This document shows, piece after piece, positions 35,770 through 48,206 of a stretch of DNA of 64,000 nt. The notes below the pieces were generated by a model. It was not told the origin of the DNA. It saw nothing but the letters and a program-made list of their open reading frames with translations, and did not search any database. The DNA comes from Siphlonurus alternatus (Eukaryota > Arthropoda > Insecta > Ephemeroptera > Siphlonuridae), in assembly GCA_949825025.1 (NCBI GenBank), contig OX463781.1:47752317-47816316 (forward strand), written 5' to 3'. Every line of letters begins with the position of its first letter. Position 1 is the first letter of the stretch. Made by a program: the position numbers and the translations under genes.

Positions 35770-38700
35770 AATATATGAACTTTTGTAACTCCAATATACA
35801 TTGCAGATTTGCTATTTTGGTGTAAGAAGAACACCAAGTCTATCAAAAGAATTTTGGTTCACCACGCCTCCATTAGATTGTTTGGTTACGCTTATAAACA
35901 AAGCAGGAGTAAAAATTGTGCTGTACGTACAGAGGAGTAATTTAAAGTCATATATGAAATATTCACAAACTTGCATCAAACACACATAAATATAACATAT
36001 GGAAGAAATAAAAAAGTAGACATAATAATCTTGTCTAGCCTCACGTCTTTACTACTTTATTTATCGTAAACTTTTTAAAAGCATAATAATTTTTAACGTA
36101 GTAATTTTAATTATATAACAAAAAACATAGACATCTTCCTTTTCTTAAAAATATTCAAATTTAGTTTTATTGCAGACTCTATTGTTCTTTTAGAAATAAA
36201 ATCCCTTAGGTAAAAATTATCAAGCACTTTACTGAAAAATTCCTTTGTAAAAATACAAAAATCACAAATTTACATTACAACAAACATACTTGATTGAATT
36301 CTACAGAAAAACAATTTTTTTTATGTATATAACGTAATCTAATAATAAAATAAAAAGAATTTTAAAAATAAAACGTAAGAGGAAGTAATAAACAATTGAA
36401 AGAGAGAGGAGGGGAAGAGGAGGCTAAGTACAAACACCTGAGGTCGTAAGGGCATAAGAGCTCTCGTAAAGCACACAGGGTGGAGGTTTCACTGGAAATA
36501 AACACGCGGTTAATTTGTGAGCCTGATGACAGTCCCCCCATTAGCTTGCCGACAAGTCACGTGACAGCACAGGGGGGAGGCTCAGTTAGCGAGGTCAGGG
36601 GTCAATCATGGGCTTGCTGTATGGAGTGTGAAAAAAAAATTAGCACGCAAACCTAGTGGCGCCTTGCTTTGTAACATAAATTAAACCATTTAATTGAACA
36701 CTGAAAAAAAAAAATAAACCGACATTACATATTCTGATATAAATTTAATATACAAGCTAAATTGAATGTTAAAAGTAAAGCGATAACGTAATAGGGGCAT
36801 TAAAAGCAGCCCCTCATGCACTTTTTTCATTTGAACTTGAAACATAAGTGAAAATTACTCCAGTCATGGGAGTGATGTGATTTGCACAACTGATTATCTG
36901 ATGTGTTTGAGAGAAGAAGACTCGAAAAAATGAAATAATTATTTAACTCAGTCTGATAGTTACTGAACGTTGAAACTTTGTATTGTTTTCTGATTTAAAT
37001 TGTTACTTTAAAATAGTAATTCTTGGTACTTAAAAGTAGGAGGTAGATAAAAGCAAAGTTCAGTTTTAGAATCTCAAAGTACCTAAATAATCTAGATATT
37101 TATACTAAACTATATATTACATTAATATAAATATCATTGCTTTCATTTTGGAAACATAACATAAAAGAGAGAAAAATCGCACTTAAAACTTTCAATTTTC
37201 GAATTTTGCGTAATTGTGTTATTTACCAAGTTAGTTAAAATTAACACTATGAATAGATCTGTGACGAATAAAATGATATTAAATTTTAAGGAAATTTTCA
37301 AATCAATTTTTACAATTTGTCATCAGAAACTCTGAACTTAACAATTAATAATATATAATTATTTCAATTAAAATTATAAATTTTAATTACATATTTATAA
37401 AGTTTAGAATATACAAGTTATTTGAAGACAATTATATGTTCTTTGTTACAATTTTCAATGGAGAAAATTTATTGACTTCTTTTGTTAAAATAATTTTTTA
37501 ATAATTATTTCAAAATTAATTATTAAAACAAGTGATGGCCGGGAATATTCTTTTCATAACAGTAATTATAAACGTTATATGCGCTTCATAAAATTTATTT
37601 CTCGTCCTGTTATTCTTACCAGAAGTAGCTATAAAATTTTTAATTGCATAATTACAATGTAATTACACAATTAAAAATGTTATAAAAACACACATAAAAA
37701 CGATATGTTTTGTTTTAATTTATAATATATTATAATAAATAATATTGTTTTAAATTATATTAATTATCATGTATCGTGTGTTATTATAAACATAGCCTCA
37801 GACATAATTGTTTTATTTATAATTTGTATTCTATATAAATATGGATTATTATATTTTCAGACGTTGATTTTCACAACCAAATCTTAATGTTAAAAAATAA
37901 TCAATGAATCTCACTTCAGATCAATATTTATTCTCATATTTATTATAATAATTACTTCACAAAATTATGCACCTAACATGTAAGAGGCCTAACTGTATAG
38001 AAAGAGTATTTATAGTTTGGTTTAACTTGAGTCAGTTTTCTAGAAAATAATCCTATATACATGCTCGTCAAAGAGGATTTTATGTTTTTTGTCCATTAAC
38101 TTTACATTAAAGTCTTAAAGTAGCAAAATAATAATTAAGAAGTCAACGCACAGTAAGCAAAACTAATTAATAATTAATTATATGGTAGTGTTACTTAATT
38201 TATAATATCCAACTAAAAAATTTAATGGTGAATTTTTTATTATTAATGTTTCTTTCATATATATTGCGTCATAGAAGATTGGACACAGATGCCATAATAA
38301 ATATTATTATAATATCGTAACCTTTTCAAGTGAAGATTTTGATAATAATAATAATAATTGATTATATTATGACGTCAAAACATCATTAAGTTTCAATCAT
38401 GTACCGAACCTTTAACCTCAAAATTGATGAATAATAATATACATTTTAATAGAAACTTTTTACATTATATAAAATTAAATAACCCTGTTTTAATATATAT
38501 TAGAATTTCACCTTGTAAGTTTTTACGCTTGACTGAAACTTTTCTATGATGAAAGTCAACGTATAGCAACAAAGACGAAGATGATAATAATAATAACAAC
38601 AATATTATGTCACAACAATGCAAGAGGGTGCAACAGGTGCGAAATACGGTCTTTTCCATTGGCTATTCCATTCCATTCATCCTAAACATCTGGCCGCAAA

Positions 38701-39699
38701 TGGAAAACCAATCTCGCCACAGTAACGGGAGCACACGATCATAGAAAGCTCTAACAACGTTCGGCTTAATGGCCTCTTGGAGGAGGATATATATCGAGAA
38801 GGTCTCACATGGAGCGATGTGCAACATAATATCAATAACACGAGAATCGCATTTTGGACTGGAAAACTTTATATTATGTTACAAACTTCGTACTTATATA
38901 TCTTAAATATAAATTTAAATATTGGTTTATCTGCAAAATGGGGAAGATATAGTAAGATTTTTTATACATATATAAGAGTATTGGGATGCAAAATTTAACA
39001 TATTCAGAAATATGACACATTTCCATCAAGTATAAAGTGAGTGATGTGCATTTTACCTCTTTTTTTTTTTCATTACTCTGACGTAGCTTTTTGACGAGAG
39101 TCTTTTCTCATATTCCGTTCGTGTGAGGATGGTCGGTGACAAAACGTCGTCGTGCCTTTCAAATTTGTAGCAGAGCACAAAACGATTCAAACTAAAGTGA
39201 AGTGTTGTCACTCAGCTTCTCCGTTTTTACCTCATTTCAGCAAAATGCTAGAGTTGTACGTGAAAGCTTTTCGCACTTCTTGGTGGCATAGAAAAAAACA
39301 AGAGAGAGAAATAGAGAGAGAAGTAAAAATCAAGCATGTAAGTGCAAATGACACCTCAAATATATCACTGTCACCTTGTAATTAAATCCGTAATTTGTAA
39401 CATCTTTCTTTACAGATTATGCAATGTTGAATATATTATTTATTATCTACATGAATATACAATACTTCAGCGATAATAAATGTTCTATAATTTAAAAAAA
39501 ACATTGTAATTTAATATCCTGTATATAAAATGATTCATTCATCTCAAATCAATTATAATAATATTAAGCTTGTGACTTTTTAAACAACTATAAAATATTA
39601 AAAATTTAATCATAATGATGGATTGCATTGAAATAAATGTAGTTTTCAAATCAATAATTTCTTTTACATTAGCTTCTATCAATCAACTTTTTAATATTT

Positions 39700-39935
39700 T
39701 TTTTTATTCCCCGCCAGCATTAACGCATGTAACAACACTGCGTTACCTCAAATTTCCATATTTGTACCCCCTGATCGACACCCCAGGTGTGTTTTTTGTC
39801 GCAGGGGCTAAGTGAAGTTTGATTCCGGCTCACAGAGGGGGCTCTTGCGGTGAGCTCCCCCGTCAGCTGAACCGCCGCCAAGTTCCCCATCTTGAATTCC
39901 TCAGCACTTGTTTTCTCAGTTGTGGGTGGTAGTTT
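39700..39935. other. GC-richer unique patch in the gene B intron
   Basis: This patch contrasts with the flanking AT-rich sequence, contains ACACCCCAGGTGTG and GAGCTCCCCCGTCAGCTG style motifs (E-box-like CAGGTG, CAGCTG), and shows no frame of interest. It could be a regulatory element or an unrecognised repeat; nothing here decides which. Confidence 0.3.
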
Positions 39936-39990
39936 TTAGGGGAAAAAAAAAGAGTTGAGTTATTTCCTTTTTACATCGGTAACAAGGCTG

Positions 39991-40302
39991 AATGAGATAT
40001 TAGAATGTAAAAATTTTAGTGGCTTAATCGAAAGAAGGGGTAAAAATATGGTACTGTGAATTTTTTCAGATTTTTCTGAGACCGCGGGAACTATTTTTAA
40101 AAAATTATTGAAAGTCTATTTTATGAAGTCACGGGTGGCATTGCCCTATCATTTTTCGCCCGTGACGTCATCAATATAGACTTTCAATAATTTTTTAAAA
40201 ATAGTTCTCGGTCTCAGAAAAATCTGAAAAAATTCACAGTACCATATTTTTACCCCTTCTTTCGATTGAGCCACTAAAATTTTCACATTCTAATATCTCA
40301 TT
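39991..40302. mobile_element. Long near-perfect foldback MITE
   Basis: AATGAGATATTAGAATG (39991-40007) mirrors CATTCTAATATCTCATT (40286-40302). The arms run about 135 bases each with few mismatches, through GGTAAAAATATGGTACTGTG, CAGATTTTTCTGAGACCG and ATTATTGAAAGTCTAT, around a short centre. A TGACGTCA octamer is at 40163-40170. No target duplication could be fixed. Confidence 0.85.
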
Positions 40303-43133
40303 ATTAGCATCTTTGACAAACAAACTCAAAGTGTTTAAAAGATGTGAGAATTATCTTGACTACAACATCATGGGCGTGCTTACAAAATTGGATCATAAAT
40401 TGTCAATTGTCACCAAGATAATGTGATTTGATCGACGTGCTCATATTGTTGATCGAAAAGCAATAAAAAATATTATGAATTGTGAACAGTTATTATTTCA
40501 TATTTAATTGTGTTTATTTGACCATGGTACATGCTTTCAAGTTGAGCATAAGTGTAATCTACAAATTAACATAATCATTATACACAAATTTTGGATTACA
40601 CACCATATATAGGTTATTCAAGCACTCTAAATTATACAGTATATACGTTGCACTTATAATCCTTTTTTCCCACGTAATATATGAATACCACTTATAACAT
40701 ATTTCAATGTACATCTTTTCACTATAGTTTTTAATCCTTTTTAACAAAGTACTTTTTTCTCACTAACAATATTATATAAAATAGATGATAAGACATGACT
40801 CAAGTAGAGATTAACATTGAAGCATATAGTTGGTGACGGCGGCGGTCGGTTTAAAGCTTACATCAGTATTGTTCGGTACAGGATGGTGGTGGTGGAACTT
40901 CAAGGAGCGAACTTCCATGCGGGCGGGCTTGTTGGCAGTTTCTTCTTGCTCCCTTTTGTTTCTCTGTCACATCTGGCAAACCGCACACTCACTTGTGCGT
41001 ACTATAAGCCCAGCAGCACTATTAGCTGCGGTACTATACGATATGTTATGATAATCCTCGCGCAATTAAAAGTGTACTTTGTTGTGGGTTGAACCATCAT
41101 TGTTATAATCCATACGAGTATATTATTGAAAATACATTAACGTATTATCTATAATATCAATTATACATGAAAGTTTGTTAAATAATTTGAATGCAATATT
41201 AATATTTTTTTAAATAAATTTCATTCTTGAAATATTTCTTATATAATTAAAGTTATAATTACTCAGGGTAAAGATTGCCAATTAGACCAAATTTTAAGTA
41301 AATATATATACTTAAACTTAATTAGAGAAGCAATTGAATTTCCTTCTAAGCATTTTCTTTTTCTGCATGTACGTTCTATTATAAATATTTCAAACAAAAA
41401 AAAAATAAAGGAAAGGAAATAAGTTGAACAGTCAATACTAATTAAACAAAGCAGTACAGTACAATATTTTAATTGTAAATTATAAACTTGACAAATATTA
41501 TATAGTCCATCACAGTATGTAAATATTAATTCAGGTATCTAAAACTCGGTCATGCACATGGTAAAAAAAATACACGTTGCATGATATCCTGGGAGTTCTA
41601 TTATAAAGTTTATCGAGAAAATCCTCTGATGGCTTCATTAAAACGATTCGTTACAAACGTGTCGTCATGTACATTTTATCGCTCGCTTATTTGAGCGGCC
41701 TAATAGCCTATTGGATTTTAGCGTTCATTTTTATTTCGTCTTGGCTATATTTTTTTTTCTCACGCCAACGAGCTTCAATCACGATACGATAGGTCACCAA
41801 TAATTGGTAGCAGTGATGAATTGTATTAGCCTTGTTATAGCTTGCCTCAACGAGTTTCTCAGAAAATCATTTAGTGGGAGAAAATAATATTATATCGTGA
41901 AATGGAATCAATAACTTTCTAAATCTAAAATCTCAAGTCTTTTAGCTTGACGTATTTAAATAGTCTCTACATTGAAAATTGCTGGAATATGATTTTGAAG
42001 TTTGCTTTTTTGTTTATTAGAAATCAAATCCATTTGTTTTAAAGAATAAAAATGGCTGCGATTCACTCTAAGAAAGGTTTCTTACTAACCACATTTAATG
42101 CCAGCTTAAGAGAACCCCGGATAACTTTTTTCATGACACACCATTATTATAAACACGTTCACGTAAAAATACTGGCTTATCAATTTTATCATTAATATGG
42201 GATTTATTATGTATTATTTTAAAAGCTTAATATCTGAGAGCTTAGTGATCTATTATAATGTAAAAAAAGTAATCATCACCGCACAAAAGAGATTATTATT
42301 TTATTAACTTTCCAGTAATTACAATTTTTTTACTTAAAAGACTTATATTTATTTTTGTTTTGCTAAAGCTTCAATTTTTTCATTAATATTGAAATAATGT
42401 ATGTAATTATACACAAATTATATATATATATTTAATAGAATTACGAGTTCATACAATTTTATAAGTTATCACCTTAAAAAAAAAATAACGTAAAAATAAT
42501 TCACAATAACTAATGGATATTTTTTAATATAATTGTAATCACAAATTAGCACATTGCAAAGTCAACATGTGAATATTTGCGGTCACTGCTTCTCTAAGCG
42601 TGTGGTTGCCAGTTAGAAAATCGCGGAAATAAACAAAAAAAAAAAAAAAAAGCACACTGAAGAAAATTACTTTCATGCACATTTGCAACAAATGCAGAAG
42701 TTTTATGCAGCCCTACATTCTCCGCTGAGAGTTTTTTGATATCACCTGCAGTATGAATGTTTGAAAGTGCATCGCAATCACCCGCTCGTGTACAGACTGA
42801 TGTCTTTTGTTTTCAATGAAATGTAACAAGTTGTGTTCTTGACTTGCGTCTAGAACCCAAAATTTCGACATGTGCCTTAAGTTTTAATAGTTCGCAGCTA
42901 CATGGGGGAACGGTGGTAATATCAATTAAGATAAATGTCAGAAGATAAGTCGATTTACAAACAATTCTTTATACATATTATTAATTGTTATTATCTACGA
43001 ACATTTTTTTTTATCTTTACACTTTCGTCTCTTAGTTTTTTTTTTAAAGTTTGCTGTTTTTTTCTTTAGTCACGAACGATAGATAATGCAAGCGAAGAAT
43101 ATCTTACATCAATTAGTTTTAGAACATACGTCA

Positions 43134-43378
43134 CTTCAGAATATAAGTGTCGTATAAACCACGAAATTTTGATGCAATTTTAGGCCTTATTTACAGGAAG
43201 CATAAGGTGCTTCAATTCAATTCAAATTTTTTTATCTTTCTTAAAGACAAGTCAACAATACATCATTAATTAATAGAAAGCACTTTACAATTTTAATAAA
43301 TATTCAATCTTTCTTGAAAAAATCGTCAATCTTATACACATTCCTTCATGTGGTTTATGCGACACTTGCATTCTGAAG
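43134..43378. mobile_element. Palindromic element, copy 2, split by a later insertion
   Basis: The ends CTTCAGAATATAAGTGTCG and CGACACTTGCATTCTGAAG are inverted, and the left arm matches the element at 32197-32327 (TGTCGTATAAA-CAC, TTTTGATGCAATT, GAAGCATAAGGT). The right arm is interrupted at about 43218 by roughly 130 extra bases. Confidence 0.75.
43218..43350 (-). mobile_element. Short retroposon insertion with TTGAA-type tail
   Basis: Inserted in the palindrome at 43134-43378. Read on the minus strand it ends with TTTGAATTGAATTGAA, a tail pattern known from several non-LTR retrotransposons. About 130 bases remain, with no coding part. Confidence 0.5.
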
Positions 43379-46194
43379 CAATAATTATCGATGTTTGAAA
43401 ACACGTGGCATGATTTTTGCTTGTGTGTTTCAATATGATGAAAATTAAAGAAGTATAATATAAGATTTTCTAATTTATTTTAAGAAATTCAAAATGCGGG
43501 CTCATCAATCGATGTCTCAAAACAGCGCGACAATGACCTACATAGGAGGATAAGTCCTGAGTAACACATTCAGTATATTTCGAGCTGTAAACTCTCTGCT
43601 ATCATGGAGCAATGCTCATGATGTTACTGCAACACTAATGGGAAAGCGTGGTTGTTGATTTTTACCATTAACAATGTATGGGCTTGTAACAACGACATGT
43701 ATGTCACTATATAACTTCTACACTATAATATATATAATATGTATTACATAGAAGCGTGTGACAACATGGGAGGCAGCCGCGTAACAAAAAACAATCGGTT
43801 ACTCACACAAAAACTCGTTTCTCTGTCTCATTTATATCTCCGACATAAGAACGAGTGCTACTGCAGCTTCTATAACCACCCCTACAGAAGTGATGACAGC
43901 AAGTTGCATATGTGGAAATGTAACAAAAAATACCCCCATTTTCCTCCTTTCCAACCAACATTCTACCCTTTTCTCCAATACTTTACCGATGTACGTAATA
44001 TGTTAGCTACAATCGAATTGAAGGCCCTTGAAAGTTTTGTTTTTCTTTACTATTACAACCATTCATTACTATAAAAAAAAAGAAGTTTTTTAAAATTAGA
44101 TTTTGTGTAATAAATATCTTTACTATAAAAAAAAAAAACAATACAAAAAGTTTTCCTTCTTTAAACATATACAAAAATATAAAAAAAAAATAAAATAAAA
44201 AATCAGTATCTAACCTTGCCGTATAAAATGTCATGATTTTTATAGCAGAGGATTTAGAATTTTTGATACAAAATTTCAATGAATCATAGGATTAAAGGAT
44301 TTGCATGATATTTTTTTTTCTCTCATTTTAATGCATCCATAGTAGGTGTTAGAAGGAAGAAAGGATTCTCACAACGTTTCTTTTCCCGTGTTCCTCTGCA
44401 GCAAGCACGGCTTTCCTCGAGCTTTCCCGCGAGACCTCAACAAAATTTATGGGCGCTTGAGAATTACCGGGTCAGCCAGCGGCAGTATACCGGAGAGACC
44501 AAAGTGAGAATATATAAAACATTGTTCGCCCTCTAACATGCATGACGTATGACACGGGGATACATTACTCTGTATGCAAATTTCATAATACTTATCTTTA
44601 TACGGCGTGTGCTTGATACGTGTACGCTGTAAAAAATATTTATAAGAGAATATTATATTGATAAATTACTTTTTCAATCAAGCTGAAATCATAATTAATT
44701 AATTTAAACAGGATAATTTACAATTCACATAAAAATTTCATTAAATGAACAATAATATCAAACTATTAATAAATTAGTTTTATAAAACACATTTATATAA
44801 ATTAATTAAATCTTTAAAGAGATGAGGGGTTGGTTGGTAAGTAGGTCTTGTCTGTTCCGGTTTTAACTTGTTCATGACAGGTGCATGTTTGTACGTGCAG
44901 CTTGTAATGAAGCGATGCACAATGTGGCATGTTGCACGCAATCTCTTCATGGAGCCCCAAGTGACTCAACTGCGGTCACCATGACTCACAGCTTAACTTT
45001 CATTAACTTAACAACATGTTTACACACGCAAACGTGAGGAAAAAGTGCATGTTAATAAAATGCACGTTTACTGTAGTATTTAATATGTTAATATTATAAT
45101 TGAGATTATTATCATGACAGTAAATTTTTAAAAAAAGTGAATTTATAACATTAAAAAAATATTTTTATGCTCTAAAGAAAGGCTCATAAATAGCATAAGA
45201 AAATACATATAAGGCTTCAGGGTTTTATCTGATTTAACTAAAATGTATTCAAGTATTTTGTTTCGTAATGCATTGTGTGCATGTATGCAGGAGCATTCAC
45301 CTTCTCAAATTATTATGCTAAAAATATATAGACTTGTTTACTTTGTAAATTAAATTTTGGGATAAATTATTATTGACTAAATATACATACAGTTATAATA
45401 TTTGCTTCTCTTTATAAATTGTCATTTTAGAATTTAATTAATATCATGAAAGAAAATACAGCTTTACATAATTTGAGTCTGAATTATAATTAGCAAAAAT
45501 AAATCAAATGTAAATAATTACGATAACTAATTTCCACGTGGTCTTATATCATAGATATTGTTTTCTAGATCCCTAAACTAACAAAAAATATAATTATATA
45601 TTAAAATCCATGCATTTTCAAGTTTGACTGCATGTATTTGCATACTTTGTGAGAGTTTTGAATTATATTATATAATAATATAAGAAATATGTTAAATAAT
45701 TATATATATGGTCATCATTTATTTTTAAAATTAAACGCAATTTACAATATTTTAGCTGCATAACGCATAGTAATTTTACTGCATATACATGAATACTTGA
45801 CATAGTATTGAAAATATTGTATAATATTATACTAATAATATACCGTATATTAATTATAAATCGTTTTGTGATCCCTGTTACTCCCCGCTCTTGTGGCTTA
45901 TTACACAGATGAGGTAAAACTGAAATATGAAAAGCCTCACAAGTTAACTGTGAACTTGATAGCTGCTCGTTTTCACACATTGGGTGGTGAGAAGAGATTA
46001 CCCATATATGACTTATACACGAGATACCGTGCTGTGTATAATATCCCCTCGGTGAATTTATCTGCAAATTATTTAATATAGCAATAATTTTCTTATGAAG
46101 AGTTTATTTAATTCTGGAAATTAACAGTATTTTAAAATAAACCCCGAGATAAATTATAAATCAATTTCGACAGCTTAATTTACATGACTTTCTA

Positions 46195-46325
46195 GGGCAG
46201 CAGCAGCGTGAATATTGCGCGAATTCTCTGAAATCCTTTGGCATCCACGATTTCGTCTTTTCAACGCAAAGAATTCGCTCAGCAAGTGCGACAAAAATTC
46301 ACGTTGCATCACGCCCGCTGCTCAT
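46195..46325. repeat. Imperfect GC-richer inverted repeat
   Basis: GCAGCAGCAGCGTGAAT...GCGCGAATTCTCTG near the left end mirrors, with mismatches, AAAGAATTCGCTCAGC...ATTCACGTTGCATCACGCCC near the right end. Probably a decayed MITE. Confidence 0.5.
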
Positions 46326-47705
46326 ATTATAAATCAACAATACCTTGAACAACACAATTAAATTTACCAAACAATTTCTTCATTGAGATATAAAAATACT
46401 TCAAAAGGCATCATCTTTTAAAGTGAAATTTGAATTAGAGAGATATTTAAGAATTTTATAGACAAAATGTTTGAGAACAATTATTTTATTTATTTTCACC
46501 CATGTCAATTAACACAGAAATGAATATACAATAAAATTAAAAGAATAACAAAACAAAAAGAATTGAGGAAGAAATTGACAAATATATCAAATTTGAATAA
46601 ATTAAAATTGTTTCGTACTGCCTTCATATATTTTTGCTTTTCCTCTGATTCTTCCACTCTCATAGCGCTCGATCTCGGTTGCAGGTAGGTTTGATGCTCC
46701 ATTTTATCGGCCGAACTACCCGATGACCTCCCTCATCCCAGCCTCACTCGCCCCCGCTTGGCTGCGTCCGTAGCAGTAGACCCCGCCACACACTCGCGAC
46801 TAATTTTAGACGGTCCGGTATGCCACCACGTTACTCCTTTGTCTTTCCAACAATGCGCTCAGAGAAAATAACAATACAACCAGTAGTATTGTTATTTGTT
46901 TCTATATATTACGCACATTTATACAGTATATAAATGGTGCCAGAAATCTGCACTAAATCTACATAAAGATAATTATATATACATATTAAATGTAGGGTAT
47001 CCTGGCTGTTGTTTATTGTTTTCACTATCAGTTTCTTTATAAATAGATAAAGCGGTTGGGTCAGCAGACTATAATATTGTAAACTTAATCTGCTTGTTGA
47101 ATTGCTAGCCCAGCAAACCACCAGCTGTTAACCGTGTGCCAACTACATAGAATATTTAAGAGAGTATACGAATGAGTTGCCTAGACGGTTTTAGTTAATC
47201 CCTAAAGCATTTTAAGTCGTCTTAAACTTTATTTCTTATGATACTCTTGAGCTAATGTCATTCTTTATTTTATAAGAAATGTGATTGGCTTAACCGAAAT
47301 CTACTTGCATTTTAATTGGTTCATTCCTGTCTTATTCATAAAATACTCTGCAGCGGTGGTAATGAATAAAATTGATACTCTTAATTACGCACGGTTCGAT
47401 GGATGCTAAGACTGAATGCCCATCAGACTACCTCTTCATAATATTACCAAGGGGAAGTATAGTATGTAGTGGCAGATGGTTTGTTACAATAAAGTATTGG
47501 TTCTGATATACACACGTGGTAATTATAAATTGATAGGGGGCAATATTTGACCTTGTGGCGTTTATAAGATCTTCGTTTTTCACGTTTTATAATTGAGAAC
47601 TAAAATATTAAACGGAAATGATGACATAGGTCAATCAGATTCTGCTAAGTCACGAATTAAACTCCACTTAATCTTTCTAAGCTGTGATGATCCGTAACGC
47701 AATTA

Positions 47706-48206
47706 CACTGTAAAAAAAAACGTGTTTTACTACTAAAGACTCGTGTATTATCGATTTCAAGTCCCAGACTCATTTATGGACGTTATAAATACAGTAAGGT
47801 AGAGGTTAATGTTTTGAAATTTTGGGGGAGGTGAGAGAAACCTTTTTTTAACTATTATATACCGATGAAATTTGCCACATATCTGTACTGGCCGTCACAT
47901 TTAACTTAGTTTTCATCGTGTTTGTAACGCTCTCAGTCATTGGATGAACGTTTGTAACGAAGGACATCAAGAGCCGAAGTACACCCGAGCGTTTCTGACG
48001 AAAGCCGAAATGAATCTGACTGTCAGTAGTGAGCGTGGCATTGCCAAGAAATTGTACAAGGGCAGCGAAAGTTTTGCCTAATGATGTACTTCATAAATTT
48101 AACTTGTCATTAGGACAGTTAACATTTTCAATACGAATAGAAATAAAAATTATTCACAAAATAAAAATTAAATAAAATATATTGGTATATACAATTTTTT
48201 ACAGTG
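47706..48206. mobile_element. TA-flanked element with CACTGTAAAAAA ends
   Basis: Begins CACTGTAAAAAAA (47706) after TA and ends TTTTTTACAGTG (48206) before TA, so a TA target duplication with inverted ends of about 12 bases; length about 500. That fits a non-autonomous Tc1/mariner-type element (inference). The palindromic repeat at 47899-48013 lies inside it, so either that repeat is part of the family or it was inserted later. Confidence 0.6.
47899..48013. mobile_element. Palindromic element, copy 2 (partner at 35643-35769)
   Basis: Contains CTCAGTCATTGG, GTTTGTAACGAAGGAC, GAGCCGAAGTACACCCGA and GACGAAAGCC, in the same order as the copy at 35643-35769. The inverted ends are more diverged here, suggesting an older or less complete copy. 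Confidence 0.65.

Noticed and set aside
40817..41092. 91- and 73-codon frames in a GC-richer segment
   Set aside because: Two frames overlap the same bases with no motif or splice logic; no support as an exon.
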